The position numbers were made by a program, and so were the translations under genes. A stretch of 64,000 nt of DNA from Ferrimonas sediminum (lineage in GTDB: Bacteria > Pseudomonadota > Gammaproteobacteria > Enterobacterales > Shewanellaceae): NCBI RefSeq assembly GCF_900100175.1, contig NZ_FNEM01000001.1, positions 186,001 to 250,000 on the forward strand, read 5' to 3'. Within the stretch, counting starts at the first letter, position 1. The number at the start of each line of letters is the position of its first letter. The notes below the pieces were generated by a model. It saw only the letters and a list, made by a program, of their open reading frames with translations. It ran no database searches and was not told the origin of the DNA. Of this stretch, positions 56,554-64,000 are shown in pieces.

Positions 56554-57891
56554 ATGAAAATTGTGATTATCGGCGGCGAAGCCGCAGGCATGAGTGCCGC
56601 CGCCAAGGCGCGCCGAACCGACAAGGGTGCCGAGATTATTGTGTTCGAGCAATCGGAGGTGGTCTCGTTCGGCGCCTGCGGCCTGCCTTACTTTATCGGT
56701 GACAGCTTTGATGAGCCGGCATACATGGCGGAGCGCAGCGTGGCTCAGTTCCGTGATTCCGGCATCGATCTGCGGATTGGCCACCGGGTAGAGCAGTTGG
56801 ATGCCGACCGGCAGCAACTGCTGGTGACCGATCTGGCGTCCGGGGAACGCTTCACCCAGGACTATGACAGCCTGATGATCGCCACCGGTGCTTCGGTGGT
56901 GAAACCGCCCATCGAGGGGCTGGCGCTGCAGGGGGTGCACTTCCTGAAAACCCTCGACGACGGCCTGACCATTAAGCCGCAGCTGCAGTCTGCTGCCATC
57001 GAGGACGTGGTGGTGATCGGCGCCGGCTATATCGGCCTGGAGGTGGTCGAAGCCTTGGTGCATCAGGGCAAGCGGGTGCGGCTGATTGAGCTGAGTGAGC
57101 GGGTGCTGACCGAATCGTTCGATACCGAGATCAGCGAGCTGATTCAGCAGGAGCTGGTGGATAAGGGCGTGCAGCTGCACCTTCAGGAGGCGGTTCAGTC
57201 GTTGTCTGGGGAGCAGGGGCGGGTATGTAGCGTCCAGACCGATGCCGGCCAGTACCGCGCCGATATGGTGATCGTGGCCACCGGCGTGCGACCCAACAGC
57301 GATTTTGTCGCCGATACCGGCATCGAACGGTTGGGTAACGGCGCCATTATCATCGATGAGCAGGGCCGTACCAGCCTGCGTGCGGTGTACGCCGCCGGCG
57401 ATTGTGCCACGGTATGGCACCGGGTTCGCCGTGAAGCGGTCTACCTGCCGCTGGCGACCACCGCCAACAAGCTGGGCCGAATGATCGGCGAGAACCTCTG
57501 TGGCGGCGCGCGCGCCTTCCCGGGGACTCTGGGCAGTGCCGGGGTCAAGGTGCTGGCCGTGGAGGCGGGTCGTACCGGCATCAGTGAGCGGGAAGCCCAG
57601 GGGTTAGGGCTGGATTACAAGACCGTGGTGATCGACGATAAAAACACCACCAACTATGTGCCGGATCAGCAGTCACTGCGGGTAAAACTGGTGTACGACA
57701 GGGTCACTAAGCGGCTGTTGGGTGGACAGGTTGCTGGTGGGCCAGGGGCCGTGCTGCGGGTCGATACCCTGGCGGCCGCCATTCATGCCAAGATGACCAC
57801 CGCGGATCTGGGGATGCTGGATCTGGTGTATGCACCGCCGTTTGCCCGCACCTGGGACGCCATCAACGTGGCTGGCAACGTGGCCAAATAA
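56554..57891 (+). CDS. CoA-disulfide reductase-like flavoprotein
   Basis: 445-residue FAD/NAD(P)H pyridine nucleotide-disulfide oxidoreductase. FAD site VIIGGEAAGMSAAAKARR; single active-site Cys in SFGACGLPYFIGD (about residue 43), as in CoA-disulfide reductase and NADH oxidase/peroxidase; NAD(P)H site VVIGAGYIGLE; second FAD motif VYAAGDCA. There is no C-terminal rhodanese domain, so it is the short CoADR form. Start at ATG 56554, which begins the Rossmann fold. Confidence 0.88.
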   Translation: MKIVIIGGEAAGMSAAAKARRTDKGAEIIVFEQSEVVSFGACGLPYFIGDSFDEPAYMAERSVAQFRDSGIDLRIGHRVEQLDADRQQLLVTDLASGERFTQDYDSLMIATGASVVKPPIEGLALQGVHFLKTLDDGLTIKPQLQSAAIEDVVVIGAGYIGLEVVEALVHQGKRVRLIELSERVLTESFDTEISELIQQELVDKGVQLHLQEAVQSLSGEQGRVCSVQTDAGQYRADMVIVATGVRPNSDFVADTGIERLGNGAIIIDEQGRTSLRAVYAAGDCATVWHRVRREAVYLPLATTANKLGRMIGENLCGGARAFPGTLGSAGVKVLAVEAGRTGISEREAQGLGLDYKTVVIDDKNTTNYVPDQQSLRVKLVYDRVTKRLLGGQVAGGPGAVLRVDTLAAAIHAKMTTADLGMLDLVYAPPFARTWDAINVAGNVAK

Positions 57892-57894
57892 CCG

Positions 57895-57921
57895 AAAAGG
57901 GCGCTCAGGCGCCCTTTTTTG
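57895..57921 (+). terminator. Terminator of the CoA-disulfide reductase-like gene
   Basis: Stem AAGGGCGC/GCGCCCTT plus T6. Confidence 0.9.
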
Positions 57922-57965
57922 TGCGTCTGTGCCAGGGAAGCTGGCTGCCGGAAAGGGTTAATCAG

Positions 57966-57991
57966 GGGCTGCTCGCAAGGAGCAGCCCCCG
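57966..57991 (-). terminator. Hairpin terminator of the large lipoprotein gene
   Basis: Perfect GGGGCTGCTC/GAGCAGCCCC stem, six bases past the lipoprotein stop; T-run weak. Confidence 0.55.
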
Positions 57992-57996
57992 AGGGG

Positions 57997-60660
57997 TTAG
58001 GGCAGCAGCTCGAAGCGGAAGGTGTCTAACGACCCTTCCATGGCGGTGCCATCGGCCAGCATGGTGGTGCTGCGGCTCAACACCCGCTCTGTGGTTTGCG
58101 ATCCAAACCAGTACAGCAGGTGAGATTCCGGGGCCATTTCATTACTGGAGGGCACCATCTGAACCTTCAGTCCGGCTTCAGTCTGGGCCCACAGGAACTC
58201 CTGGTTAGCCGGGACGGTGCCGTCACCGGCCTCGCTACACTGGCTCATATCGACCCAGCCACTGCCTTCCAGGCCGGTATCGAACGCATCCAGATGCAGA
58301 TCCATGGCGCAGCCGTTCTCGTCCTCGTCGGTCAGTCGGAATGTCAGTGAAGTGGCGAAACCATCCAGGCTCAACGGGCGAACTAACTGCATGGCGTACT
58401 CCAGCTGTTCATCACCGTCCTGCTCGAAGACCTTCATCACGTCGCCGCCCAGCCCTTCGGCAGGCAACTGCATCAGTACCCAGTCATCGGCGCCAAATTG
58501 CAGTAACAGACGGTGTTCGGCGTCAATCAGCCATTCTCCATGCAGGGTTTCCCGCTCCATGCCCTCGTCATCCTGCTCTTCGACCCAGGCCATGACCCGA
58601 CCCTGTTCGTTCAGCTGGATCAGGGCCTGGAATTCCGCATCTACGGCCAGGTACAGTTTGCCGGCCAACGCGGCAGTGGCCGCGTCATCGGCGATCAGCT
58701 GCGGTGGCGCGGGCTTGTCGTCGCCGTCACCGGGCTCGGTGCCGTCACCGGGATCCTGACCGTCGTCCGGATCGAAGCCACACTCCTCGGCATCCTCCAC
58801 TTCGCGCAGTTCAGGCGTACCCAGGTTGGCCAGGAAGGCATCCATAGCGACCTCGTTGAAGCCCCACTGATCGCTGCGGGTCAGTCCCTCTCCGAGAACA
58901 AAGCCGTGGCGCACCGCACCTTCATACTCGGTCAGAAGAGGCTGGGCGCGGCGGCGATGAGTGAAGGAGTGGCCCCACTCAGGCAGGTTCAGTACCAGGC
59001 CCATGGGCGTCTTGGTCCAGCTGGCATCGGCGTTTTCTTTCAGCTCTGGAGCACCACAGCCGTTGTCATCACACTCACCGTGTTCGACCACATAGAGTTG
59101 TACCTTACCCTGGTCCTCCTCGATGGAGCCCTGCAGGGCAACGGCCAGGCTGGTGCCATCGTCACCACCGATGTAGACCAGCTTGGGCGCTTCGGTGCTG
59201 GCGTCATTCATCAGTTCGGCCAGGGTCTGAACCGGACCCGTCGGCAGAACCACCTGGTTGCACCATTGAACCGAGGCGTCACACTCTGCCCGGTAGGGCA
59301 GCATGGCGCGACTCTCAAGTTGCTTGAAGGTCATCTGGTAACCGCTGGCGCCCTCGGGGAAGAGTTGATTGCCACTGAACAGTGATTTCCACTCGTGCTC
59401 ACCCTTGGCGTAGCGCTTCAGTTTCAGATCAGAGAGGTCCAACTGCTGAGCCCAGACCTGCTGGCGGCCATCCATATCGGAGCTGACGATGACGGAGCCA
59501 TCCTCCTCCTGGGAGACAACCTCCACCTGATCGCTCATCTCGGCCCAGGCTGCCTCTTTCCACACCAGCATGTCGCGATCTTCCTCTTCGGTGATCTCGA
59601 TAAAGCCGACATCGGGGCCGTCGTAACGGAAGCGGTTAAAGGTGATCAGGGATTCAACCTTCTGAATCTGCTGATATCCCAGTTCGCGCTCCTTGATGCA
59701 CTGGTTGGTGCTGGAGTCGAAGAACACGTCGGAGTGGCCATCCAGTTCGAACATGCCCCCTTCGGATTCGAGCAGGGTCAGCAGGCTGGCCTCCTCAAGG
59801 TCGCCGCGCTCACGTTTGCGCTCGACCCTGTCCTGAACGTCTTCAGGGGCGAGGGGCAGTTCGTCGGCGACTTCGTCGGCGATGGTGTCGGCATCGGGCT
59901 CCTGACCATTGGCTTCCGCCTCATCCACCCGGTTTACCAGGCGTTCCAGGTTTTCGGTCAGGGTTTCGGCGATGGCATCGGCCACTTCGTTGTCTTCGGC
60001 ATCACCACCGGTGCCGCCGTTCTGCTCTACGGCATGTTTCGCCTTGGCAGTGACCCGGGCGACTACCTGGGCTACCCGGTGCAGTCGCTTGTAGCCGTTG
60101 CCATTGGCCTGCTGCTGTTTGCCGACAATGTAATCTTCCACCAGGCTCAGGTCTGAGCCCAGAATGCCCAGAGTCTGCTCCAGGGCCGCCGCTGCGGTCT
60201 CCTGGTCCACGCCGGCCCGGTCCATCTCGGAAGCGAGCAGGGTAGTCAGCGGGCTGACAAACTCCACCACACCGGCCGGTGCCGTCATGGTGTAGCTCTG
60301 GGTCAGTACCACGCCTGGGTTGTCTTCATCCTCGGTCTGGCCGGCGATCACCTTCACCAGCATCTGCACCTGGTTCAGATCCAGAGTGGCATCCAGATCC
60401 TCGAAACTGTACTGGCCTCCGGCCTGGGTCAGGGTGCTGGGCTCATCGGCATCGCACTCGCCGTTGTTGTTGAGATCCAGGCACACCTGGGCATTGACCA
60501 GGTAACCATCGGCGGTGGCGCCGGACAAGCTTTGAGTGGGTTCCGGTGCCGGCGGCTCTGGAGTCGGGGTTGAATCTGAAGAGGAGGAACCGCCGCAGGC
60601 GGCGAGTTGGGTTAATGCTGCGGCCATGGACATGGCCAGCAGGTGGCGTCTGAAGTGCAT
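57997..60660 (-). CDS. Large acidic lipoprotein under c-di-GMP riboswitch control
   Basis: 887-residue lipoprotein: signal peptide ending in the lipobox LAAC (Cys about residue 22) and a Ser/Pro/Thr linker. Residues 45-110 contain ADGYLVNAQVCLDLNNNGEC, an SdrD-B-like extracellular module with a calcium-loop-like Asp/Asn run. The rest is rich in Asp/Glu, with a low-complexity GDGTEPGDGDD spacer near residue 640. No enzyme motif is seen. The class I c-di-GMP riboswitch upstream suggests a biofilm or adhesion role (inference). Confidence 0.8.
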   Translation of the reverse strand: MHFRRHLLAMSMAAALTQLAACGGSSSSDSTPTPEPPAPEPTQSLSGATADGYLVNAQVCLDLNNNGECDADEPSTLTQAGGQYSFEDLDATLDLNQVQMLVKVIAGQTEDEDNPGVVLTQSYTMTAPAGVVEFVSPLTTLLASEMDRAGVDQETAAAALEQTLGILGSDLSLVEDYIVGKQQQANGNGYKRLHRVAQVVARVTAKAKHAVEQNGGTGGDAEDNEVADAIAETLTENLERLVNRVDEAEANGQEPDADTIADEVADELPLAPEDVQDRVERKRERGDLEEASLLTLLESEGGMFELDGHSDVFFDSSTNQCIKERELGYQQIQKVESLITFNRFRYDGPDVGFIEITEEEDRDMLVWKEAAWAEMSDQVEVVSQEEDGSVIVSSDMDGRQQVWAQQLDLSDLKLKRYAKGEHEWKSLFSGNQLFPEGASGYQMTFKQLESRAMLPYRAECDASVQWCNQVVLPTGPVQTLAELMNDASTEAPKLVYIGGDDGTSLAVALQGSIEEDQGKVQLYVVEHGECDDNGCGAPELKENADASWTKTPMGLVLNLPEWGHSFTHRRRAQPLLTEYEGAVRHGFVLGEGLTRSDQWGFNEVAMDAFLANLGTPELREVEDAEECGFDPDDGQDPGDGTEPGDGDDKPAPPQLIADDAATAALAGKLYLAVDAEFQALIQLNEQGRVMAWVEEQDDEGMERETLHGEWLIDAEHRLLLQFGADDWVLMQLPAEGLGGDVMKVFEQDGDEQLEYAMQLVRPLSLDGFATSLTFRLTDEDENGCAMDLHLDAFDTGLEGSGWVDMSQCSEAGDGTVPANQEFLWAQTEAGLKVQMVPSSNEMAPESHLLYWFGSQTTERVLSRSTTMLADGTAMEGSLDTFRFELLP

Positions 60661-60739
60661 AGTCTACCATCCCTAATGGTTGAGCCTGTTCAAACGCTGG
60701 CGTTGGCGAACACCGAGCAACGAAATCAATCGTTGACTC

Positions 60740-60826
60740 TCACGCTGGAAACCCCGCTGTCTCTCGTAACAAGAGACCGGTGGCTTTGCGTCCCAGCCTC
60801 GCGGCTGGTTTGCCATTGTCAGCGAA
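60740..60826 (-). promoter_or_regulatory. Cyclic-di-GMP-I (GEMM-I) riboswitch
   Basis: On the minus strand the aptamer core reads GGCAAACC, a short helix (AGCC-GCGA-GGCT), then GGGACGCAAAGCC, followed by ACCGG, a second helix (GTCTC/GAGAC) and GCGGGGTTTCC. These are the conserved elements of the Vc2-type GEMM-I fold; CGCTG and CAGCG close the P1 helix. It lies in the leader of the large lipoprotein gene, about 80 bases before its ATG. The 3' P1 strand can also pair with the downstream CGCCAACGCCAGCG region, a possible expression switch. Confidence 0.88.
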
Positions 60827-61039
60827 ACATCGTGTGATGTTGTTATTGTGTAGTCAGGCCAATCGATCCACAGATAGCTCGACTCAAGGTGGTCAGCGGA
60901 TTGTGGTGATTGGACTAACGAATCGAATTAAACCATGAGGTTACATGGATGTCATGGCAAAGATGGCGGGATGTGTGGGGATGCTGAAAGCGTGTGGAAA
61001 AAACATACATATAAACAGATGTTTACAGTTTAACTAAGG

Positions 61040-61079
61040 TGCCAAGTCATTGAATTTAATGGCGTTGGCACCCTTTTTA
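61040..61079. terminator. Hairpin downstream of the thioredoxin-like gene
   Basis: GGTGCCAA/TTGGCACC stem with an AT-rich loop of about 19 bases; T5 on the plus side, A-rich start on the minus side. Orientation ambiguous. Confidence 0.4.
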
Positions 61080-61082
61080 AGC

Positions 61083-61625
61083 TTACTTCAGAATCTCAAC
61101 CAGATCCTGTTCCAGTGAGGTGGTTGGCGATTCGACGATGCGGCCAATCTCTTTACCCTGTTGCTGGATAATGAAGGTGGGAATGCGCTGGAAATCGTAG
61201 GCAGCGGCTAGCTGCTGGGGATCCGCTTTACTGCGATCGACGCCGATGTAACGCACCTTAAGGTGGTCGTTGCCAGCCAAATCCACAATCTTGGCAAACC
61301 GCGGGGTCTCCCGGTGGCAGTCCGGGCACCAGGTGCCGATGATGACGACAATCTCGGTTGGAGTGTCGACCGCTTTCAGTGCGTCCAGCCACTGGGGCTG
61401 AGGGGCGTAGTCAGCGTAGTTGTCGCTGTAGCCCGGAATGGCGTCCATGATGTCGGCCATGGCCAGTTCACCGGTCAAAATAACCTCCTGTTTGTCTGGT
61501 TGATCGCAGGTGGCGAAGGGGCCTTTCTGCCCCTCTTCAAAGCCACAGCCTGAGTTGGCAAAGGCGCCGCTGCTCAGCAGGGCCGGGGCCAGAAGCATGG
61601 CCATCAACGTGCTCTTCTTCATCAT
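61083..61625 (-). CDS. Periplasmic thioredoxin-like protein (WCPDCH)
   Basis: 180-residue exported thioredoxin-fold protein. Signal peptide MMKKSTLMAMLLAPALLSSGAFA; a WCPDC active site in GTWCPDCHRETPRF; cis-Pro in QRIPTFIIQQQGKEIG. Two further Cys (SGCGFEE, FATCDQP) lie near the mature N-terminus and may form a structural disulfide. The role is probably thiol reduction or isomerisation in the periplasm; the partner is unknown. Confidence 0.82.
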   Translation of the reverse strand: MMKKSTLMAMLLAPALLSSGAFANSGCGFEEGQKGPFATCDQPDKQEVILTGELAMADIMDAIPGYSDNYADYAPQPQWLDALKAVDTPTEIVVIIGTWCPDCHRETPRFAKIVDLAGNDHLKVRYIGVDRSKADPQQLAAAYDFQRIPTFIIQQQGKEIGRIVESPTTSLEQDLVEILK

Positions 61626-61759
61626 TCTCTCACCTTAGTTTGTCTCCTGTTAGTCTGACCCAGATTCAGCCCGGAGGTGCCCCGGCGGTGACGGAACTGT
61701 GAAGCGGATCATGACCATTTTCACAGTTTTTCCGTTGGCACCGGGGAAAGCTCCCGGCA

Positions 61760-61785
61760 TAAAAAAGGCGGCCGAAGCCGCCTCA
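61760..61785 (-). terminator. hemB terminator
   Basis: Minus-strand stem GGCGGC/GCCGCC with a TTCG loop and T6. Confidence 0.9.
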
Positions 61786-61804
61786 GTCGAGTCAGTTCAG
61801 GGGA

Positions 61805-62899
<1,095 letters not shown>

Positions 62900-62933
62900 T
62901 TAGCAAACTCTACCTCTCTGGATAGGAGCTTAA

Positions 62934-63737
62934 TCACACTTGAAACAGGCGTTTGGCGTTCAATTGGCACTGGTACGACAACGATTCGAGGGATTCGTTG
63001 CGCAGCTCCGCCACTTTATTGGCAATGTGTGGCAGCCATCGCGGTTCGTTGCGGCGGCTCTTGGGTTTGGGTCTCAGATCCCTCGGTAACAGGTAGGGGG
63101 CATCGGTCTCCAGCAGCAGCCGATCGGCAGGAATCGACGGCACCAGTTGCGCCAGCTCCTGGCCTCTTCGTTCATCGCACACCCAGCCGGTAATGCCGAT
63201 GGACAGATCCAGATCCAGTGCCTGGTTCAGCTCCTGCTCGGTGCCGGTAAAGCAGTGCAGCACGCCTCCGACCAGGTGTGGACGATGCTCCCGAACCATG
63301 GCCTGAAAGTCGTCACCGGCCTCCCGGCAGTGCATCAGCACCGGTTTGGCCAGTTCGCCGGCCAGCTTCAGTTGGGCTGCAAAGGCCCGGCGCTGGTCCG
63401 CCCTGGGGGAGAAATCGCGGTTGTAATCCAGGCCGCACTCGCCGACGGCGACCACCGACCGGTGGTGACACAGCTGACGCAGTTGCTGTGGGCTGTCGGC
63501 GTCAAACCGGCTGGCATAGTGAGGGTGAACCCCGGCGGTTGTGTGGATGCCGGGGTGATGCCGAGCCAGATTCTGCAACTGCCTGGCTTCGTCGAGATCG
63601 CTGGCAACGGCGATGAGGTGCGTGACTCCGGCCTCGGTGGCCCGAGCGATGACCTCATCCAGATCCGGGCGAAACTGACTCGAGCTCAGGTTAACGGCGA
63701 TGTCGGTCCAGGGCAGTGGCGCGGTGTTAGTGGACAC
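62934..63737 (-). CDS. tatD: TatD-family metal-dependent DNase
   Basis: 267-residue TIM-barrel hydrolase. It follows E. coli TatD closely: DIAVNLSSSQF at the start (true TatD has this in place of the HxH of YcfH), TAGVHPHYAS, VGECGLDYNRDF, VLMHCREAG, LHCFTGT, GITGWVCDERRG and ETDAPYLLPRDL. 3'-5' nuclease linked to DNA repair and oxidative stress. The GTG start overlaps the upstream gene by 11 bases. Confidence 0.92.
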   Translation of the reverse strand: MSTNTAPLPWTDIAVNLSSSQFRPDLDEVIARATEAGVTHLIAVASDLDEARQLQNLARHHPGIHTTAGVHPHYASRFDADSPQQLRQLCHHRSVVAVGECGLDYNRDFSPRADQRRAFAAQLKLAGELAKPVLMHCREAGDDFQAMVREHRPHLVGGVLHCFTGTEQELNQALDLDLSIGITGWVCDERRGQELAQLVPSIPADRLLLETDAPYLLPRDLRPKPKSRRNEPRWLPHIANKVAELRNESLESLSYQCQLNAKRLFQV

Positions 63738-64000
63738 GCTTTACCCGCACGCTGCCATTACGGCCTTCCTGAGTCAGCAGGAACGAGCCCAGGGCCGCTT
63801 TGCTGATGGTGATGGTGGCCTGCTTGTCGAGACGGAAGTTGCGTGACTCGGTCTGTTTCCAGCTCTGGCCGTTGTCCAGGGTGATGGTGAACTTACCGTA
63901 GGCATCTTTACTCATCTTGGTGATGGTGCCCTGAATCTGCTCAGGCTCGTTCTCATCGGCCTTCTTGATCAGCCCGAACTGCTGTTCGGCGGATTGGGGT
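63727..64000 (-). CDS. Hypothetical protein, C-terminal part (runs off the window)
   Basis: The minus-strand frame is open from the window end to 63727 (about 90 residues); the ATG at 63915 is probably internal because the frame continues upstream with GLIKKADENEPEQIQGTITK. The visible part is basic with beta-strand-like alternation (YGKFTITLDNGQSWKQTE, then ALGSFLLTQEGRNGSVRVKRV), perhaps an OB or SH3-like domain. Coupled to tatD by an 11-base overlap. Function unknown. Confidence 0.6.
   Translation of the reverse strand, partial: PQSAEQQFGLIKKADENEPEQIQGTITKMSKDAYGKFTITLDNGQSWKQTESRNFRLDKQATITISKAALGSFLLTQEGRNGSVRVKRVH

Larger units (their letters stand above)
60661..61082. other. Leader and promoter region of the lipoprotein gene
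   Basis: 422 bases without a gene. The left side is the riboswitch leader. The part from 60827 to 61030 should hold its promoter, not defined. At 61040-61074 a GGTGCCAA/TTGGCACC stem with T5 on the plus side lies just past the thioredoxin-like gene. Confidence 0.55.

Noticed and set aside
55549-57420. 623-codon minus-strand frame
   Set aside because: It spans antisense to both tcyP and the CoA-disulfide reductase-like gene and is extremely His/Gln/Gly-rich, as third-position GC bias produces.

Overview
The window looks like chromosome from a high-GC, anaerobically respiring marine gammaproteobacterium of the Alteromonadales, most like Ferrimonas (inference). The housekeeping genes and their order are Shewanella/Ferrimonas-like: leuABCD, argP/argO, selO-DUF3630-srkA-dsbA, zapB, DUF2956, ubiD-fre, trxA/rhlB, hemB and tatD. 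The window is also rich in exported c-type cytochromes (hemes counted as CXXCH): an OmcA/MtrC-type decaheme lipoprotein, an NrfB-type pentaheme, two small tetrahemes and a lipoprotein with four hemes at its C-terminus. No rRNA, tRNA, CRISPR array, intact insertion sequence or prophage was seen.

Layout. 1-3384: leucine biosynthesis operon. 3792-7546: FadL-type porin, ArgP with its divergent exporter ArgO, and a TetR regulator. 8020-10563: LuxR-type regulator plus heme lipoprotein behind two CRP-like sites, then decayed TetR and transposase pieces. 11025-14303: Ntn-hydrolase and S9 peptidase. 14913-20068: YgbA, DsrE-like protein, SelO-DUF3630-SrkA-DsbA, a candidate minus-strand small RNA, a small conserved-looking ORF and ZapB. 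20363-27682: the most unusual block, described below. 27886-30516: DUF2956 and the decaheme lipoprotein. 30626-36007: operon of TonB receptor, duplicated-ATPase ECF transporter, an IDDTD-motif protein and a small Cys protein. 36285-46322: yigB, uvrD, YbaK-like deacylase, chemoreceptor, ubiA, fre, ubiD, qmcA and nfeD. 46471-50501: nrfBCD-like operon led by a 58-residue membrane protein missed at usual length cut-offs, with a perfect FNR box, and a divergent LysR regulator. 50559-57891: rho, trxA, rhlB, gppA-like, tcyP and a CoA-disulfide reductase-like enzyme. 57997-60826: large lipoprotein behind a class I cyclic-di-GMP riboswitch. 61083-64000: periplasmic thioredoxin, hemB, tatD and the C-terminal end of a hypothetical gene.

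Main finding (20363-27843). A secreted member of the histidine ammonia-lyase family lacks the Ala-Ser-Gly triad that forms the MIO cofactor but keeps the catalytic Tyr, the carboxylate-binding Arg and the Glu. It is followed on the same strand by a Tat-exported flavocytochrome c flavoprotein and its separate tetraheme cytochrome. An outer-membrane porin and a GAF-type sigma-54 activator lie next to them. The lyase, flavoprotein and porin genes each have a -24/-12 promoter preceded by copies of a palindrome of the form TTACGANATGYCGTRA. I infer one regulon for a periplasmic pathway in which a betaine or amine substrate is eliminated to an unsaturated acid that the flavocytochrome then reduces as a respiratory electron acceptor. 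Ergothionase, a MIO-independent lyase giving thiourocanate and trimethylamine, is the closest precedent I know, but the substrate here is not determined by the sequence.
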